Positions 55,994 through 64,000 of a stretch of 64,000 nt of DNA are shown piece by piece. Origin of the DNA: JBBIMP01 sp037444305 (GTDB lineage: Bacteria; Acidobacteriota; UBA6911); contig JBBIMP010000011.1 in the NCBI GenBank assembly GCA_037444305.1, positions 124,001 to 188,000 on the forward strand, in the 5' to 3' direction. Position numbers and translations under genes: made by a program. The stretch's first letter is position 1. Each line of letters begins with the position of its first letter. Under the pieces are notes generated by a model, which saw only the letters and a program-made list of their open reading frames with translations, was not told the origin of the DNA and searched no databases.

Positions 55994-58102
55994 CTACCGG
56001 GGTGTGGCGTCGGGGAGGCCGCCGTCCACCGGCAGGGTAGCGCCGGTGGTCGGGGTCCGGCGGGTCGCGAAGTAAAGCACGGCGTTCCCCACGTGCCTGG
56101 CTGTCACCCTGGCCTTCAGCAGATTCCGGTTGCGATAGTATTCCTCGAGGCCCTGCTCGTCCAGGCCGCGCGCGCGCATCCGGCCGGGTCCCACCGCGGC
56201 CCAGAGCCCCGATCTCCGGCCTTCATCTCCGAACACCGCATCCGGGGAGACCATGTTGACCCTTACTCCCAGCTCCGCCAGCTCCAGGCTGGCGATGCGC
56301 GCGAGCTGGTGCGCCCCGCTTTTGGTGGCGCTGTAGGCGCCGAAGTTGGCGCCCGGAGAAAAAACGTTTTTGGTCGACACCAGAACGATGTCACCTCCGG
56401 TGCCCTGCAGCCGGAAATGCCTTGCCGACTCCGCCAGCACCAGCAGCGTGCCTTCGAGGTTTATCCGCTCGAGCCTGCGGAACTCCTCCAGCTGCATCTC
56501 GGCCAGCGACGACACATGGGCCAGGCCGGCATTTACGATAACGACGTCGACTCCTCCCCACGCAGAGATCACCTGAGCAAAGCCGGCCGCCACCGATTCG
56601 GGCGCTGTGACGTCCAGCGGCGCGCCCATGACGCGCTCGCCGAAGGACGGCCGCAGCTCTGCCACCAGGCTGTCCAGGCGCTCTCCGGGCAGATCGGTGA
56701 GGGCCACGTGGCAGCCCTGTTCCAGCAACACCTCGGCCACACCCGCACCGATCGCACCCGCGGCTCCGGTGACCAGGGCCACGTGGTGGGACAGGGGCAG
56801 GATCGAGTTCCCCCCGAGCTTCGCGTGCTGCAGACCCCGGTATTCCATGTCGAACAGCTCGGCTTCCGGGATCCCGAGATAGGTGCCCATCGCCGCCACC
56901 ATCGACTTGACCGCAAGCGTGTGGGCAGTGACATCCCGGACGATGCGGGCCGCGTGGACGTCTTTCCCGGCACAGATCGCCCCCACCCCGGGCATCAGAA
57001 TCACCCGGGGCATGGAATCGAGACGCGAGATTCCGCCGGGCATCCGCGCGGCATGTCGCGAGACATACGCGTCATAGGAGCCGCAGTAACCGGCGATCGC
57101 ATCGGCCATCAGCGTCCGGAGTTCTTCGGCTTCCCTGAAGTCCGGCGCCTCCACCCAGAGCGGGAGAGCCTTGGTGCGGATCAGGTGGTCGGAGGTCAGC
57201 GGCGGAGAAAGGGCGAACTCCTTCCCGCGGTCGGAATCGACAAAATCGAGGACTTCGCGGGTGATGAGCGGCACCAGGATGGAGCGGATGAAAGGATCGT
57301 CGGGGCCGCCAGACGGCCTTGCGAGAAGCCCTCGGATGAGCGGGCCGATCCTGGCGTAGCGGGCCCCGGCATCCTGGACCGGGGTGGCCGAGGCAACAAT
57401 CAGCGGGCGCCGGGACCTGCGGGCGATGAATGCCTCGGCCCGGTTGATCAGCTCCACGCTCGCTTCATAGGACTGTCGGGCTGTGCTCCCCCAGGTGAGC
57501 AGTCCGTGCCGCATCCACACCATGCCCCGGCAATCGCCGGCCTGGTCGTAGGCCACGGCGGCCGCCCGGGCGAGCTTGAATCCGGGCCTGACGTAACCGA
57601 GGATCGAGACGTCGGAACCAAGCGCCTCACGCACGAGGTCCTCGCCATCCGGCTGGTTGGTAAGGGCGAGGATCGCATCCGCGTGGGTGTGGTCGACGAA
57701 TTTCTCCGGAATGAAGGCGTGCACCAGCGTTTCGATCGATGGCACCGGACCCCTCGACTCCAGCAGGTGGGTCCGCAGCTCGCGGATCATGTCCTCGTCG
57801 GACAGGTCCTCCAGCGTGCGCAGCCTCCTGAGATACTCCAAATCCAGCCGGACATACCCCTCGGGTTCGCTGGAGGCCATGTTGAATCCCGAGGCCTTGA
57901 CGAAGATCGCCGGGATGATCTCGCCGAAGATGTTGGCGTATGTGGTCTTGACCGAAGCGTTGCCCCCCCCGTGCAGCACCAGGCACTCTTCCGCGCCGAT
58001 GAGGGTTGCCACGTAGAGACGCAGGGCGAGGTCCTCCCCCCACTTCTCACCGTACGTGGCAATGCACTCTGCCGCGCGTTCGTCCGACCAGCGGTTTTCC
58101 AT
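55994..58102 (-). CDS. Bifunctional class II aldolase / short-chain dehydrogenase (RhaEW-like)
   Basis: 702 residues. The N-terminal class II aldolase/adducin domain (about 1-420) has the metal histidines in VDHTHADAILAL and HGLLTWG. The C-terminal SDR (about 440-702) has VTGAAGAIGAGVAEVL for NAD binding and catalytic YSATKSG. This fusion is known from rhamnose pathways, where the aldolase splits rhamnulose-1-phosphate and the dehydrogenase oxidises lactaldehyde. No rhamnose kinase or isomerase lies nearby, and the partner gene encodes an LsrF-like aldolase, so another deoxy-sugar phosphate is possible. Confidence 0.9.
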   Translation of the reverse strand: MENRWSDERAAECIATYGEKWGEDLALRLYVATLIGAEECLVLHGGGNASVKTTYANIFGEIIPAIFVKASGFNMASSEPEGYVRLDLEYLRRLRTLEDLSDEDMIRELRTHLLESRGPVPSIETLVHAFIPEKFVDHTHADAILALTNQPDGEDLVREALGSDVSILGYVRPGFKLARAAAVAYDQAGDCRGMVWMRHGLLTWGSTARQSYEASVELINRAEAFIARRSRRPLIVASATPVQDAGARYARIGPLIRGLLARPSGGPDDPFIRSILVPLITREVLDFVDSDRGKEFALSPPLTSDHLIRTKALPLWVEAPDFREAEELRTLMADAIAGYCGSYDAYVSRHAARMPGGISRLDSMPRVILMPGVGAICAGKDVHAARIVRDVTAHTLAVKSMVAAMGTYLGIPEAELFDMEYRGLQHAKLGGNSILPLSHHVALVTGAAGAIGAGVAEVLLEQGCHVALTDLPGERLDSLVAELRPSFGERVMGAPLDVTAPESVAAGFAQVISAWGGVDVVIVNAGLAHVSSLAEMQLEEFRRLERINLEGTLLVLAESARHFRLQGTGGDIVLVSTKNVFSPGANFGAYSATKSGAHQLARIASLELAELGVRVNMVSPDAVFGDEGRRSGLWAAVGPGRMRARGLDEQGLEEYYRNRNLLKARVTARHVGNAVLYFATRRTPTTGATLPVDGGLPDATPR

Positions 58103-58142
58103 GGATATCCCGGATCGTATTCGGTGGGGCGCGCCCCTGTTG

Positions 58143-59024
58143 TTACTTGCTTTCCTTCAAAGTCCGGTACAGGTCATACGCCTGTTCCGGCTTCATCATC
58201 TCGTGCACTACTCTTCCCACCGCCTGGATCATGGCCGCCGGAGCCTCCGACTGGAAGATGTTCCTGCCCATGTCCACGCCCGAAGCACCCTGGCTGACGG
58301 CGTTGTAGGCCATTATTAGGGCGTCGCGCTCCGGCAGCTTTTTGCCGCCGGCCATGACGATCGGAACCGGACAGGAGGCCGTGACGGTTTCGAACCCCTC
58401 GGGCACGTAGTATGTTTTGACCACGTGCGCCCCCAGCTCCGCGCAGATGCGGCAGGCAAGCCTCAGGTACCGCGCATCCCGTGTGAGCTCCTTGCCCACC
58501 GCCGTCACCCCGAGAACCGCCATGCCGTACCGGTTGGCGATATCCACCAGGCGGGTCATGTTGTGTATTGTGCGGGTTTCGAATTCGCCGCCGATGAACA
58601 CCTGCACGGCCATGGCGGCGACATTCAGGCGCAGGGCGTCCTCGATGTCCACCGCGATCTCCTCGTTGGACAGCTCCTTCAGGATGCTGGGCCCCCCGCT
58701 CGCCCTGAGCACCACTCCCTGCCCGAAGGTCGACGGAATAGTGGTGCGGAGGATGCCCCGGGTGAGCATCAAGGCGCTGGCGTATTGGAGCAGCGGCACG
58801 ATGTTGACGTCGATCCGCTCAAGGCCGGTGGTTGGCCCCTGGAAGTAGCCGTGGTCTATGGCGAGCATTACGGTTCTGCCGGAGGCCGGGCTGAATATCC
58901 GGGACAGGCGGTTCTGCAGTCCCCAGTCCAGGGCATTGGAACCCTTCAGGAAAAATGCCGTGTTTTTGGCAGGAACATCGATATGAAAGTCTTTTGATTC
59001 GCCGGCGTCGTCGATGTCAGGCAT
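58143..59024 (-). CDS. lsrF: LsrF-like class I aldolase/thiolase
   Basis: 293 residues, close to E. coli LsrF (291). Shared blocks include KGSNALDWGLQNRLSRIF, TVMLAIDHGYFQGPTTGLER, CPVPIVMAGGKKLPERDAL and GASGVDMGRNIFQS. The Schiff-base lysine aligns with K203 in VVKTYYVPEGFE. LsrF cleaves the phosphorylated AI-2 breakdown product. No lsrK, lsrR or AI-2 transporter genes are present, so either AI-2 catabolism is split across the genome or the enzyme acts on another sugar phosphate. It precedes the bifunctional aldolase by 40 bases, likely in one operon. Start has AAGGAA upstream. Confidence 0.85.
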   Translation of the reverse strand: MPDIDDAGESKDFHIDVPAKNTAFFLKGSNALDWGLQNRLSRIFSPASGRTVMLAIDHGYFQGPTTGLERIDVNIVPLLQYASALMLTRGILRTTIPSTFGQGVVLRASGGPSILKELSNEEIAVDIEDALRLNVAAMAVQVFIGGEFETRTIHNMTRLVDIANRYGMAVLGVTAVGKELTRDARYLRLACRICAELGAHVVKTYYVPEGFETVTASCPVPIVMAGGKKLPERDALIMAYNAVSQGASGVDMGRNIFQSEAPAAMIQAVGRVVHEMMKPEQAYDLYRTLKESK

Positions 59025-59230
59025 GCTTCGATTCCTTTCCTTGTTTCATCGGAAGTATCAGGGCTAATGCAAGCCAATCAAAGATAGATACTTTGACAGG
59101 CTGTTTCAATTGTTTTCAGCTCCGCGCGGGCGCCCGGGACGGCCGGAGAGACGAATAAACGAGGCCCCACGCGGAGATCGGGAATCCTCACTGTTGACAC
59201 CCGGCCGGAATCCTGCTTAATGTCTCACCA

Positions 59231-59905
59231 ATGGCACCCAACTGGATCACGGCAATCCGAGGTCAGGTCCCTCGCACGGCATCGATCGTTCTGGGGCTGC
59301 TGCCGATCGCGCTGCTTGTCTTTTTCTGGTGGCTGGCCACGCGGGGAATCCCGGAGGAACGCGTCCTGGGACCGACCATCCTGCCCAGCCCCTCGGAGGT
59401 CATCGACAGCCTCAACGATCTTCTGACCACGAGCGATCTCGACAACCGCGGCCTGTTCGACCACGCGTGGATCAGCCTGCGGCGGGTGGCGCTGGGGTTT
59501 CTCCTGGCGCTTGCCATCGTGCTCCCGCTCGGCATCCTGATGGGCGCCTTCGGCAGCGTCCGCTCCACCTTCGATCCTTCGGTCACGGCCAGCGGCTACA
59601 TTCCGATAGCCACGCTCGTCCCGCTCACGATGTCCTGGTTCGGGTTGGACGAAACACAGAAGGTCGTGTTTCTGGCCATGGCCTTCGGCATTTTCCTGGC
59701 CCCGCTGGTAGTCAAGGCGATCAATTCGGTGCCCGATGTCTACCTGAAGACCGCCTACACGCTCGGTGCGAGCCGCTGGGATGTCATCCGGAGGGTTCTT
59801 GTGCCGGTGGCCCTGCCCGACATCTGGCACTCGATGCGGCTGGCCTTCGGTGTGGGCTGGACCTACCTGGTCCTGGCAGAGGTGGTGGGGAAGACCGGGG
59901 CGCGA
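59231..59905 (+). pseudogene. ABC permease (nitrate/taurine type), 3'-truncated
   Basis: About 222 residues of a SsuC/NrtB-like permease: several membrane helices and the coupling-helix block KAINSVPDVYLKTAYTLGAS, with the cytoplasmic loop ending VALPDIWHSMRLAFGVGWTYL. Homology stops at LAEVVGKTG, where the last 40-60 residues and final helix should follow. Directly after this the sequence becomes the middle of an ABC ATPase in another frame. The original genes were probably permease then ATPase. The product would be non-functional. Confidence 0.8.
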
Positions 59906-60503
59906 CCGCGGAATGATCTTCCAGCAGTACAGCTCGTTTCTGCATCTGACGGTGCGGGAAAACGTGATGTTCGGACTGCAGATAAATCGGCGGAGCATGG
60001 GTCTGAGCGCCACCGAACGTGCCGCGAAAGCCGAGGCGCTGATCACGGAAGTGGGGCTCGAGGACCACATGAAGAAATACCCGCACCAGCTTTCGGGCGG
60101 GCAGCAGCAGAGAGTTGCCATCGCGCGCTCCCTGGCCATGGAGCCGAGGATCCTGCTGATGGACGAGCCCTTCTCGGCACTCGACGAGCCGACGCGGCTG
60201 GAGATGCAGGAACTCGTGGTGGAGCTCTGGAACCGGACGCACCCCACGATCTTCTGCATCACGCACAGCGTGACGGAGGCCGTCTACCTGGGAGAAAGGG
60301 TCTGGATTTTCACCCAGGCTCCCGGACAGATCGGCTACGACATCCGGGATGCGATTCCGCCGACGGTGGGCGTTCCGCCCCTGGTGGCCCAGGAACAGCC
60401 GGAGTTCAAGGAGGCGGTCCTCGTAGTCACCGAGGCATTCCGGCGGGTGTCCGAGCCGGGAGCGGCGGCAGGCAATCTTCAAACATCCTGCAAGCGGGCC
60501 TGA
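59903..60503 (+). pseudogene. ABC transporter ATPase, 5'-truncated
   Basis: The frame resumes at PGRDRGMIFQQYSSFLHLTV (Q-loop region) and continues with LSGGQQQRVAIARSL (signature), ILLMDEPFSALDEPTRLEM (Walker B and D-loop) and FCITHSVTEAVYL (H-loop). About 85 N-terminal residues with Walker A are missing. The fragment could be translated from the ATG at 59933, but without Walker A it could not bind ATP normally. It belongs with the truncated permease just upstream and the substrate-binding fusion downstream. Confidence 0.8.
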
Positions 60504-60505
60504 AT

Positions 60506-60970
60506 ATGCAGCCAAGATTCCGGGACTATGTGAAACATGCGTTCAACGCGCGCCCCATAGGGATGTTTGTCCCTCCGAACTGGATCGGAGTGGGCCTGTT
60601 TGCCCTGCTGGGCCTGGTCAATCCCGGCTTTTGGGTGATGGGACTCGGGGAGGAACTGCGCAAGAGCCTCGCGGGCCAGATAGAGATTCTCCAGCAGCGG
60701 CTGGAGAAGCGAAGGGAGGCCAGGGACAAGCTCGTCTTCCTCGATGCCGAACTCACGCGCCTCCAGGAACAGGTGGAGCTCATCCGCGAGCAGGCCGTGC
60801 TCTCCACCGATCCGGAAGTGCTCTCCGACCGGATCGACCAGATCACGGCCACGCTGGGCGGAACCACGCAGTGGATACGCGAACAGCAGCAGATCTACGG
60901 GGCGGTCGAAGACCTTCTGGCGGAGCCGCCGGCGCTCAGCCCGCAGCTCCCCGCCAGGGAATCCCAATAG
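60506..60970 (+). CDS. Small membrane protein with coiled coil, ABC/OmpA/VWA cluster
   Basis: 154 residues starting three bases after the ATPase stop. One membrane helix at about 25-45 (NWIGVGLFALLGLVNPGFWV) is followed by a long heptad-rich helix (about 50-125: LAGQIEILQQRLEKRREARD and onward), then a proline-rich end. No known family recognised. Its position suggests a structural partner of the membrane-anchored substrate-binding/OmpA protein encoded next. Confidence 0.7.
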   Translation: MQPRFRDYVKHAFNARPIGMFVPPNWIGVGLFALLGLVNPGFWVMGLGEELRKSLAGQIEILQQRLEKRREARDKLVFLDAELTRLQEQVELIREQAVLSTDPEVLSDRIDQITATLGGTTQWIREQQQIYGAVEDLLAEPPALSPQLPARESQ

Positions 60971-61097
60971 GCCGGCGCCGGCCACCGGGCCGGGGGCGGT
61001 GAAGGAGATCGGACCCGCGGGGGACTCCCAGAAGCCGGCGGGAGAATGAATCCGGGACGGCCGCAAGAACCGGTGACCGTCTGAAAGGGGGAAGCAA

Positions 61098-62807
61098 ATG
61101 GCAGATCAGGGCGCGCGATTGACACCGTTGGGCAAGATCCTATCCATCCTTCTGATCGTTGGCCTCGTTGCCGTCGGCGGCTACATCGTGTTCCGGACCG
61201 GCACGGGAGGGAAGTCCCCGATGGGCGGCTTCTTCGGGGAAGGTCCCGAGACCGAGGCCCCCGACACCTCCGGGGTTACGACGGTCCGGGAATACAAGTA
61301 CGTGCCCTCCGACCGGCTGCCCGAAGTCAAGGGGATCAGCCAGTACAAGTGGGACGAGAAGGAGAAGATCCTCCGCTTCACCTACAACCTCTGGGCCGGC
61401 TGGCTGCCGGTGATCGCGGCCAACGGCGGCACCAAGCCGAACCCGGAGAGCGTATTCGCGAAAAAACACGGCTTCCGCGTGGAGATGATCCTGATGGACG
61501 ATCCGGTGGCGGCGCGCGACGCCTTCGCCGCCGGCGAGGTCCACACGCTCTGGGGAACGGTGGACATGATGGTCCTGCTGGCCCCCGAGCTGGTGAAGGA
61601 TTCCCGGACCGCGCCGCGCATCGTGCAGCAGATCGACTGGTCCAACGGCGGCGACGGGATCGTAGTCCGGAGCGCGATCCGGTCGGTGGCCGACCTGAAG
61701 GGCAGGACCATCACACTCGCCCAGAACTCGCCGAGCGAGTACTATCTGACCTCGCTCCTCCTCTCCGCGGGACTGCGGCCCGCTGACGTGAATGTGAAGT
61801 ACACCGCGACGGCATTCGAGGCGGCGGCGGCTTTCGTCTCCGACCGGAAGGTGGACGCCTGCGTTTCATGGGCGCCCGACATCTATAACATTCCGGACCG
61901 TGTGGCGGGGACGCGCATCCTTTCGAGCACGAGCGATGCCAACAAGCTGATCGCCGACGTGTACGCGGTGCGGGCCGATTTCGCGCGCGACCACCCGGCC
62001 GTCGTCGAGGGCCTGATCGCGGGGATCTTCGAGGGAATGGATCAGGTCAAGACGAATCCCGGGCAGGCGGCCAAGTGGATGGCGGACGCGTTCGGCATGA
62101 AACCCGACGAGATCATGTCCATGACGGGCGACGCGCACGCCACGAATTTTGCCGAGAACGCACAGTTTTTCCTCAACTCTTCGAATCCGACCAACTTCGA
62201 GCGCACCTGGATGAACGCCGGCTACGTTTACCGGGAACTGGGCCGGATCAGTGCGCCGGTTCCATTCGACCAGGTGATGGATTTCTCGTTCCTGCAGAAA
62301 ATCCAGAAGAAGGGAATCTTCGCGCACCACAAGGATGAGAGCGTGGCTACGTTCACGCCTTCGAGTTTCCGCAAGGTGCCGGCCGAAGCGCCCATCCTGA
62401 CCCAGACGATCCGGATCAACTTCTATCCGAATTCGGCCAATCCCTACGAACCCGCGCGCGACGAGGTCGGGACGCCCGTCCAGGGGAAGCTGTATGATCC
62501 CAATGTCAGCGCCACGCTGGAACAGGTCGCGCGGCTCTCGGGCCAGTTCGCGCGCGCGGTGATCCTGATCGAGGGGCACGCCGACGCCAGCATGAAGGGG
62601 CGGGTGCCCGTGCAGGCCGTGCGCGAACTCAGCCTGGCGCGGGCCGAAGCGATCAAGCGGGCGTTGATCGACAAGTTCAAGTTCGATCCGGACAAGTTCA
62701 GCATCGAAGGGAAGGGCTGGGATGCCCCGGCGGATCCCAACGACGCGAACAACCACGCGCTGAACCGCCGCGTCGAGATCAGCGTCTACCCCCCGGAACA
62801 GAAATAA
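61098..62807 (+). CDS. Membrane-anchored substrate-binding protein fused to an OmpA-like domain
   Basis: 569 residues. The N-terminus has an uncleaved-looking membrane helix (ILSILLIVGLVAVGGYIVF, about 14-32) without a lipobox. Residues about 90-400 are a periplasmic NMT1/SsuA-type substrate-binding domain (YNLWAGWLPVIAANGG, DDPVAARDAFAAGEVHTLWG, VDACVSWAPDIYNIPD). The C-terminal 120 residues are an OmpA-like peptidoglycan-binding domain (VILIEGHADASMKG, LARAEAIKRALIDK, NHALNRRVEISVYP). A transport receptor tied to both inner membrane and cell wall is unusual. It starts after GAAAGGGGGAAGC. Confidence 0.85.
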   Translation: MADQGARLTPLGKILSILLIVGLVAVGGYIVFRTGTGGKSPMGGFFGEGPETEAPDTSGVTTVREYKYVPSDRLPEVKGISQYKWDEKEKILRFTYNLWAGWLPVIAANGGTKPNPESVFAKKHGFRVEMILMDDPVAARDAFAAGEVHTLWGTVDMMVLLAPELVKDSRTAPRIVQQIDWSNGGDGIVVRSAIRSVADLKGRTITLAQNSPSEYYLTSLLLSAGLRPADVNVKYTATAFEAAAAFVSDRKVDACVSWAPDIYNIPDRVAGTRILSSTSDANKLIADVYAVRADFARDHPAVVEGLIAGIFEGMDQVKTNPGQAAKWMADAFGMKPDEIMSMTGDAHATNFAENAQFFLNSSNPTNFERTWMNAGYVYRELGRISAPVPFDQVMDFSFLQKIQKKGIFAHHKDESVATFTPSSFRKVPAEAPILTQTIRINFYPNSANPYEPARDEVGTPVQGKLYDPNVSATLEQVARLSGQFARAVILIEGHADASMKGRVPVQAVRELSLARAEAIKRALIDKFKFDPDKFSIEGKGWDAPADPNDANNHALNRRVEISVYPPEQK

Positions 62808-62864
62808 CATCGGCGAAAACCAGGGGCGGCAGCGCCGCCCCGCGCTTTTTACAGAAAGAGAAAG

Positions 62865-63656
62865 ATGAAACACCTGGCTTGTCTGTTGCTTCTTCTGTCG
62901 GCGGTGACTTCCGCCTGCGACAGTTCCGGCACGCGCCGGAACCGCTTCAACCGCGCCGGCGAAACCGAGCCTATCCGCGAACTGCTCCAGCCCCGGACCG
63001 AGGCGCCTGCCAGAGAGGGCATCGCAGCCGCCGTGCTTATCGACACCTCCGGAAGCATGAGGGATGCGGTCACGGAAGGGGGCGACCCGAAACCCAAGAT
63101 CCTCATCGCGCAGGAGGCCGTGGTCAGCGTTCTGCGGCAGTTCGCCGAATACGCCGAGAAAAATCCTGAAATGCCGCTGCTGGTGGGCGTTTATGAGTTC
63201 AGCGGCCGGGAAAAGCAGCCTGCCAGCCGTGACGTGGTGCCGCTGGGCCCGCCGGATGCCAGGGCTGCGGGCGAGTTGGTAAAGAAGATGGTGCCCGAGG
63301 GGAGCACGCCCATCGGGGACGCGATGATTGCGGCCAAGCGCGAGCTGGATGCGACCGGGATGAAGCATCTTCACCTGCTCGTGGTCACAGACGGCGAGAA
63401 CAACCGGGGATTCACGCCCGGTGACGTCGCCGCCGTGATGGCCGCGCTGCCGCCGGAACACCAGGCCGGGATTTACTTCATCGCCTTCGACACCGAGGCC
63501 GAGTTCTTCAATACGGTCAAGGATGCGGGCGGGCTGGTTCTCGCGGCCGGGAATGAGGCGGATCTGCGGCAGACGCTGGATTTCATCCTCACGGGCAGGA
63601 TTCTCGTGGAACGGCCCGTGGTGACGCCCTCGAGCCCGCGCGCTCCGCACCCATAG
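62865..63656 (+). CDS. VWA-domain lipoprotein
   Basis: 263 residues. A short signal peptide ends in SAVTSAC, a plausible lipobox with the lipidated cysteine at residue 18. The VWA domain (about 50-240) has the metal-binding MIDAS residues in VLIDTSGSM, a threonine in STPIGDAM and LLVVTDGENNRG. VWA proteins hold metal ions and bind partners. It is the last gene of the ABC/OmpA cluster, 57 bases after the fusion protein, and probably works with it at the envelope. The partner is unknown. Confidence 0.85.
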   Translation: MKHLACLLLLLSAVTSACDSSGTRRNRFNRAGETEPIRELLQPRTEAPAREGIAAAVLIDTSGSMRDAVTEGGDPKPKILIAQEAVVSVLRQFAEYAEKNPEMPLLVGVYEFSGREKQPASRDVVPLGPPDARAAGELVKKMVPEGSTPIGDAMIAAKRELDATGMKHLHLLVVTDGENNRGFTPGDVAAVMAALPPEHQAGIYFIAFDTEAEFFNTVKDAGGLVLAAGNEADLRQTLDFILTGRILVERPVVTPSSPRAPHP

Positions 63657-63671
63657 GAAGATTTTTCTCCT

Positions 63672-63691
63672 GCCACGGATTGCACGGATTA
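63672..63691. repeat. Copy of the GCCACGGATT(A/G)CACGG intergenic repeat
   Basis: GCCACGGATTGCACGGATTA begins 15 bases after the VWA lipoprotein gene and repeats the left arm at 48086 with one change. An imperfect inverted counterpart, AATCCGCAC and ATTCCGCACC-like words, follows within 60 bases. Confidence 0.55.
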
Positions 63692-64000
63692 TTCCGCACC
63701 CGCCTGTGGACTTTCGTGAAATCCGCACGACTAATCCGCAAAATCTTTCCCGCGCGCGAGGAGAGCTTGACAACAACGGCCGTACGTCGCCATTTCTACC
63801 GTCTCTGCTTGCCGGCCGGGAGTCAACGGGGCCCGGAGCGACAGCGACGGGTTGTGTGGCTTGATCGTGCAACCCGACCGCTCACTGGCGTTCGCGGCTC
63901 CGTTTACTCCCTCCCTGCAAAACGGCTTTCCTCGATTGCAGCGAGGCTGCGCCGTTTTTCCGGCATATCAGCCTGGTAGCGCGGAACCGGCCGCCGCCGC
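63692..64000. other. Window-end region without recognisable gene
   Basis: About 310 bases with no protein-like frame on either strand that I can support. It contains the hairpin at 63919-63958. The right edge may cut into a gene. Confidence 0.35.
63919..63958. terminator. Two-part hairpin with flanking A- and T-runs, likely bidirectional terminator
   Basis: AAAACGGC (63919) pairs with GCCGTTTT (63951), and inside it CCTCG pairs with CGAGG. The T-run on the plus strand and the A-run on the left allow it to work in both directions. Confidence 0.45.

Noticed and set aside
55469..58297. A 942-codon open frame on the plus strand
   Set aside because: Antisense to the rhomboid and bifunctional aldolase genes, with low-complexity composition typical of a shadow frame.
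61866..63872. A 668-codon open frame on the minus strand
   Set aside because: Antisense to the SBP-OmpA and VWA genes, both with clear domain motifs.

Overview
The window is about 64 kb of high-GC, densely packed bacterial chromosome. It has short spacers, many ATGA stop/start overlaps and several GTG or TTG starts. No rRNA, tRNA, CRISPR array, phage or transposase gene is visible. The gene set points to a Gram-negative, flagellated heterotroph: MotAB with a FlbD protein, an OmpA domain, an MglA/MglB pair, an Acidobacteria-style VWFA-related secreted protein, an UpxY-type antiterminator, secreted M14 peptidases and a GH3/beta-lactamase fusion. My best guess is Acidobacteriota or a close relative; this rests on family composition only.

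Layout. 1-2.9 kb: end of a glycosyltransferase and a radical SAM/SPASM protein. 3-5 kb: flagellar flbD-motA-motB behind a FliA-like promoter. 5-8.3 kb (minus): GNAT, HD-GYP response regulator and a MinD/FlhG-like ATPase. 8.5-10.8 kb (minus): VWFA protein and a B12/radical SAM protein. 11-16.2 kb: lepB, carA, carB. 16.2-19.8 kb (minus): a tightly coupled TPR-yvcK-glmU-like-Cys-rich operon. 20-21.2 kb: mglB-mglA. 21.3-24.1 kb (minus): FmdB, TerC, a dual-specificity phosphatase and Sua5. 24.3-26.5 kb: UpxY antiterminator and a secreted Xaa-Pro peptidase. 26.9-28.1 kb: gltS. 28.4-31.4 kb: PerR-like regulator, rubrerythrin, CCG iron-sulfur protein and DUF3501. 31.5-35.5 kb: broken hrpB, GH3-serine hydrolase, broken M28 peptidase. 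35.7-42.5 kb: ogt, pgm, two M14 carboxypeptidases, bfr. 42.5-50.2 kb: a 45-residue membrane protein behind a sigma-54-like site, msrA, a GcvT-serine hydroxymethyltransferase fusion, YbaN, an exported methyltransferase, trxB and a glycosyltransferase-like protein. 50.2-55 kb: yjbQ remnant, HAD phosphatase, glgP, GGDEF remnant, moaA. 55-59 kb (minus): rhomboid, bifunctional aldolase/dehydrogenase and LsrF-like aldolase. 59.2-63.7 kb: a damaged ABC transporter, a coiled-coil membrane protein, a membrane-anchored substrate-binding/OmpA fusion and a VWA lipoprotein.

Two themes stand out. First, at least six loci look like deletion scars: only the ends of a recognisable gene survive (alpha/beta hydrolase, hrpB, M28 peptidase, yjbQ, GGDEF, ABC permease joined to ABC ATPase). 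This is either real gene decay or an assembly problem. Second, several unusual architectures deserve follow-up: the envelope-spanning ABC/OmpA/VWA cluster, the GcvT-SHMT fusion, and the YvcK operon whose GlmU-like member has lost its uridyltransferase motifs and is followed directly by an orphan 13-cysteine protein.
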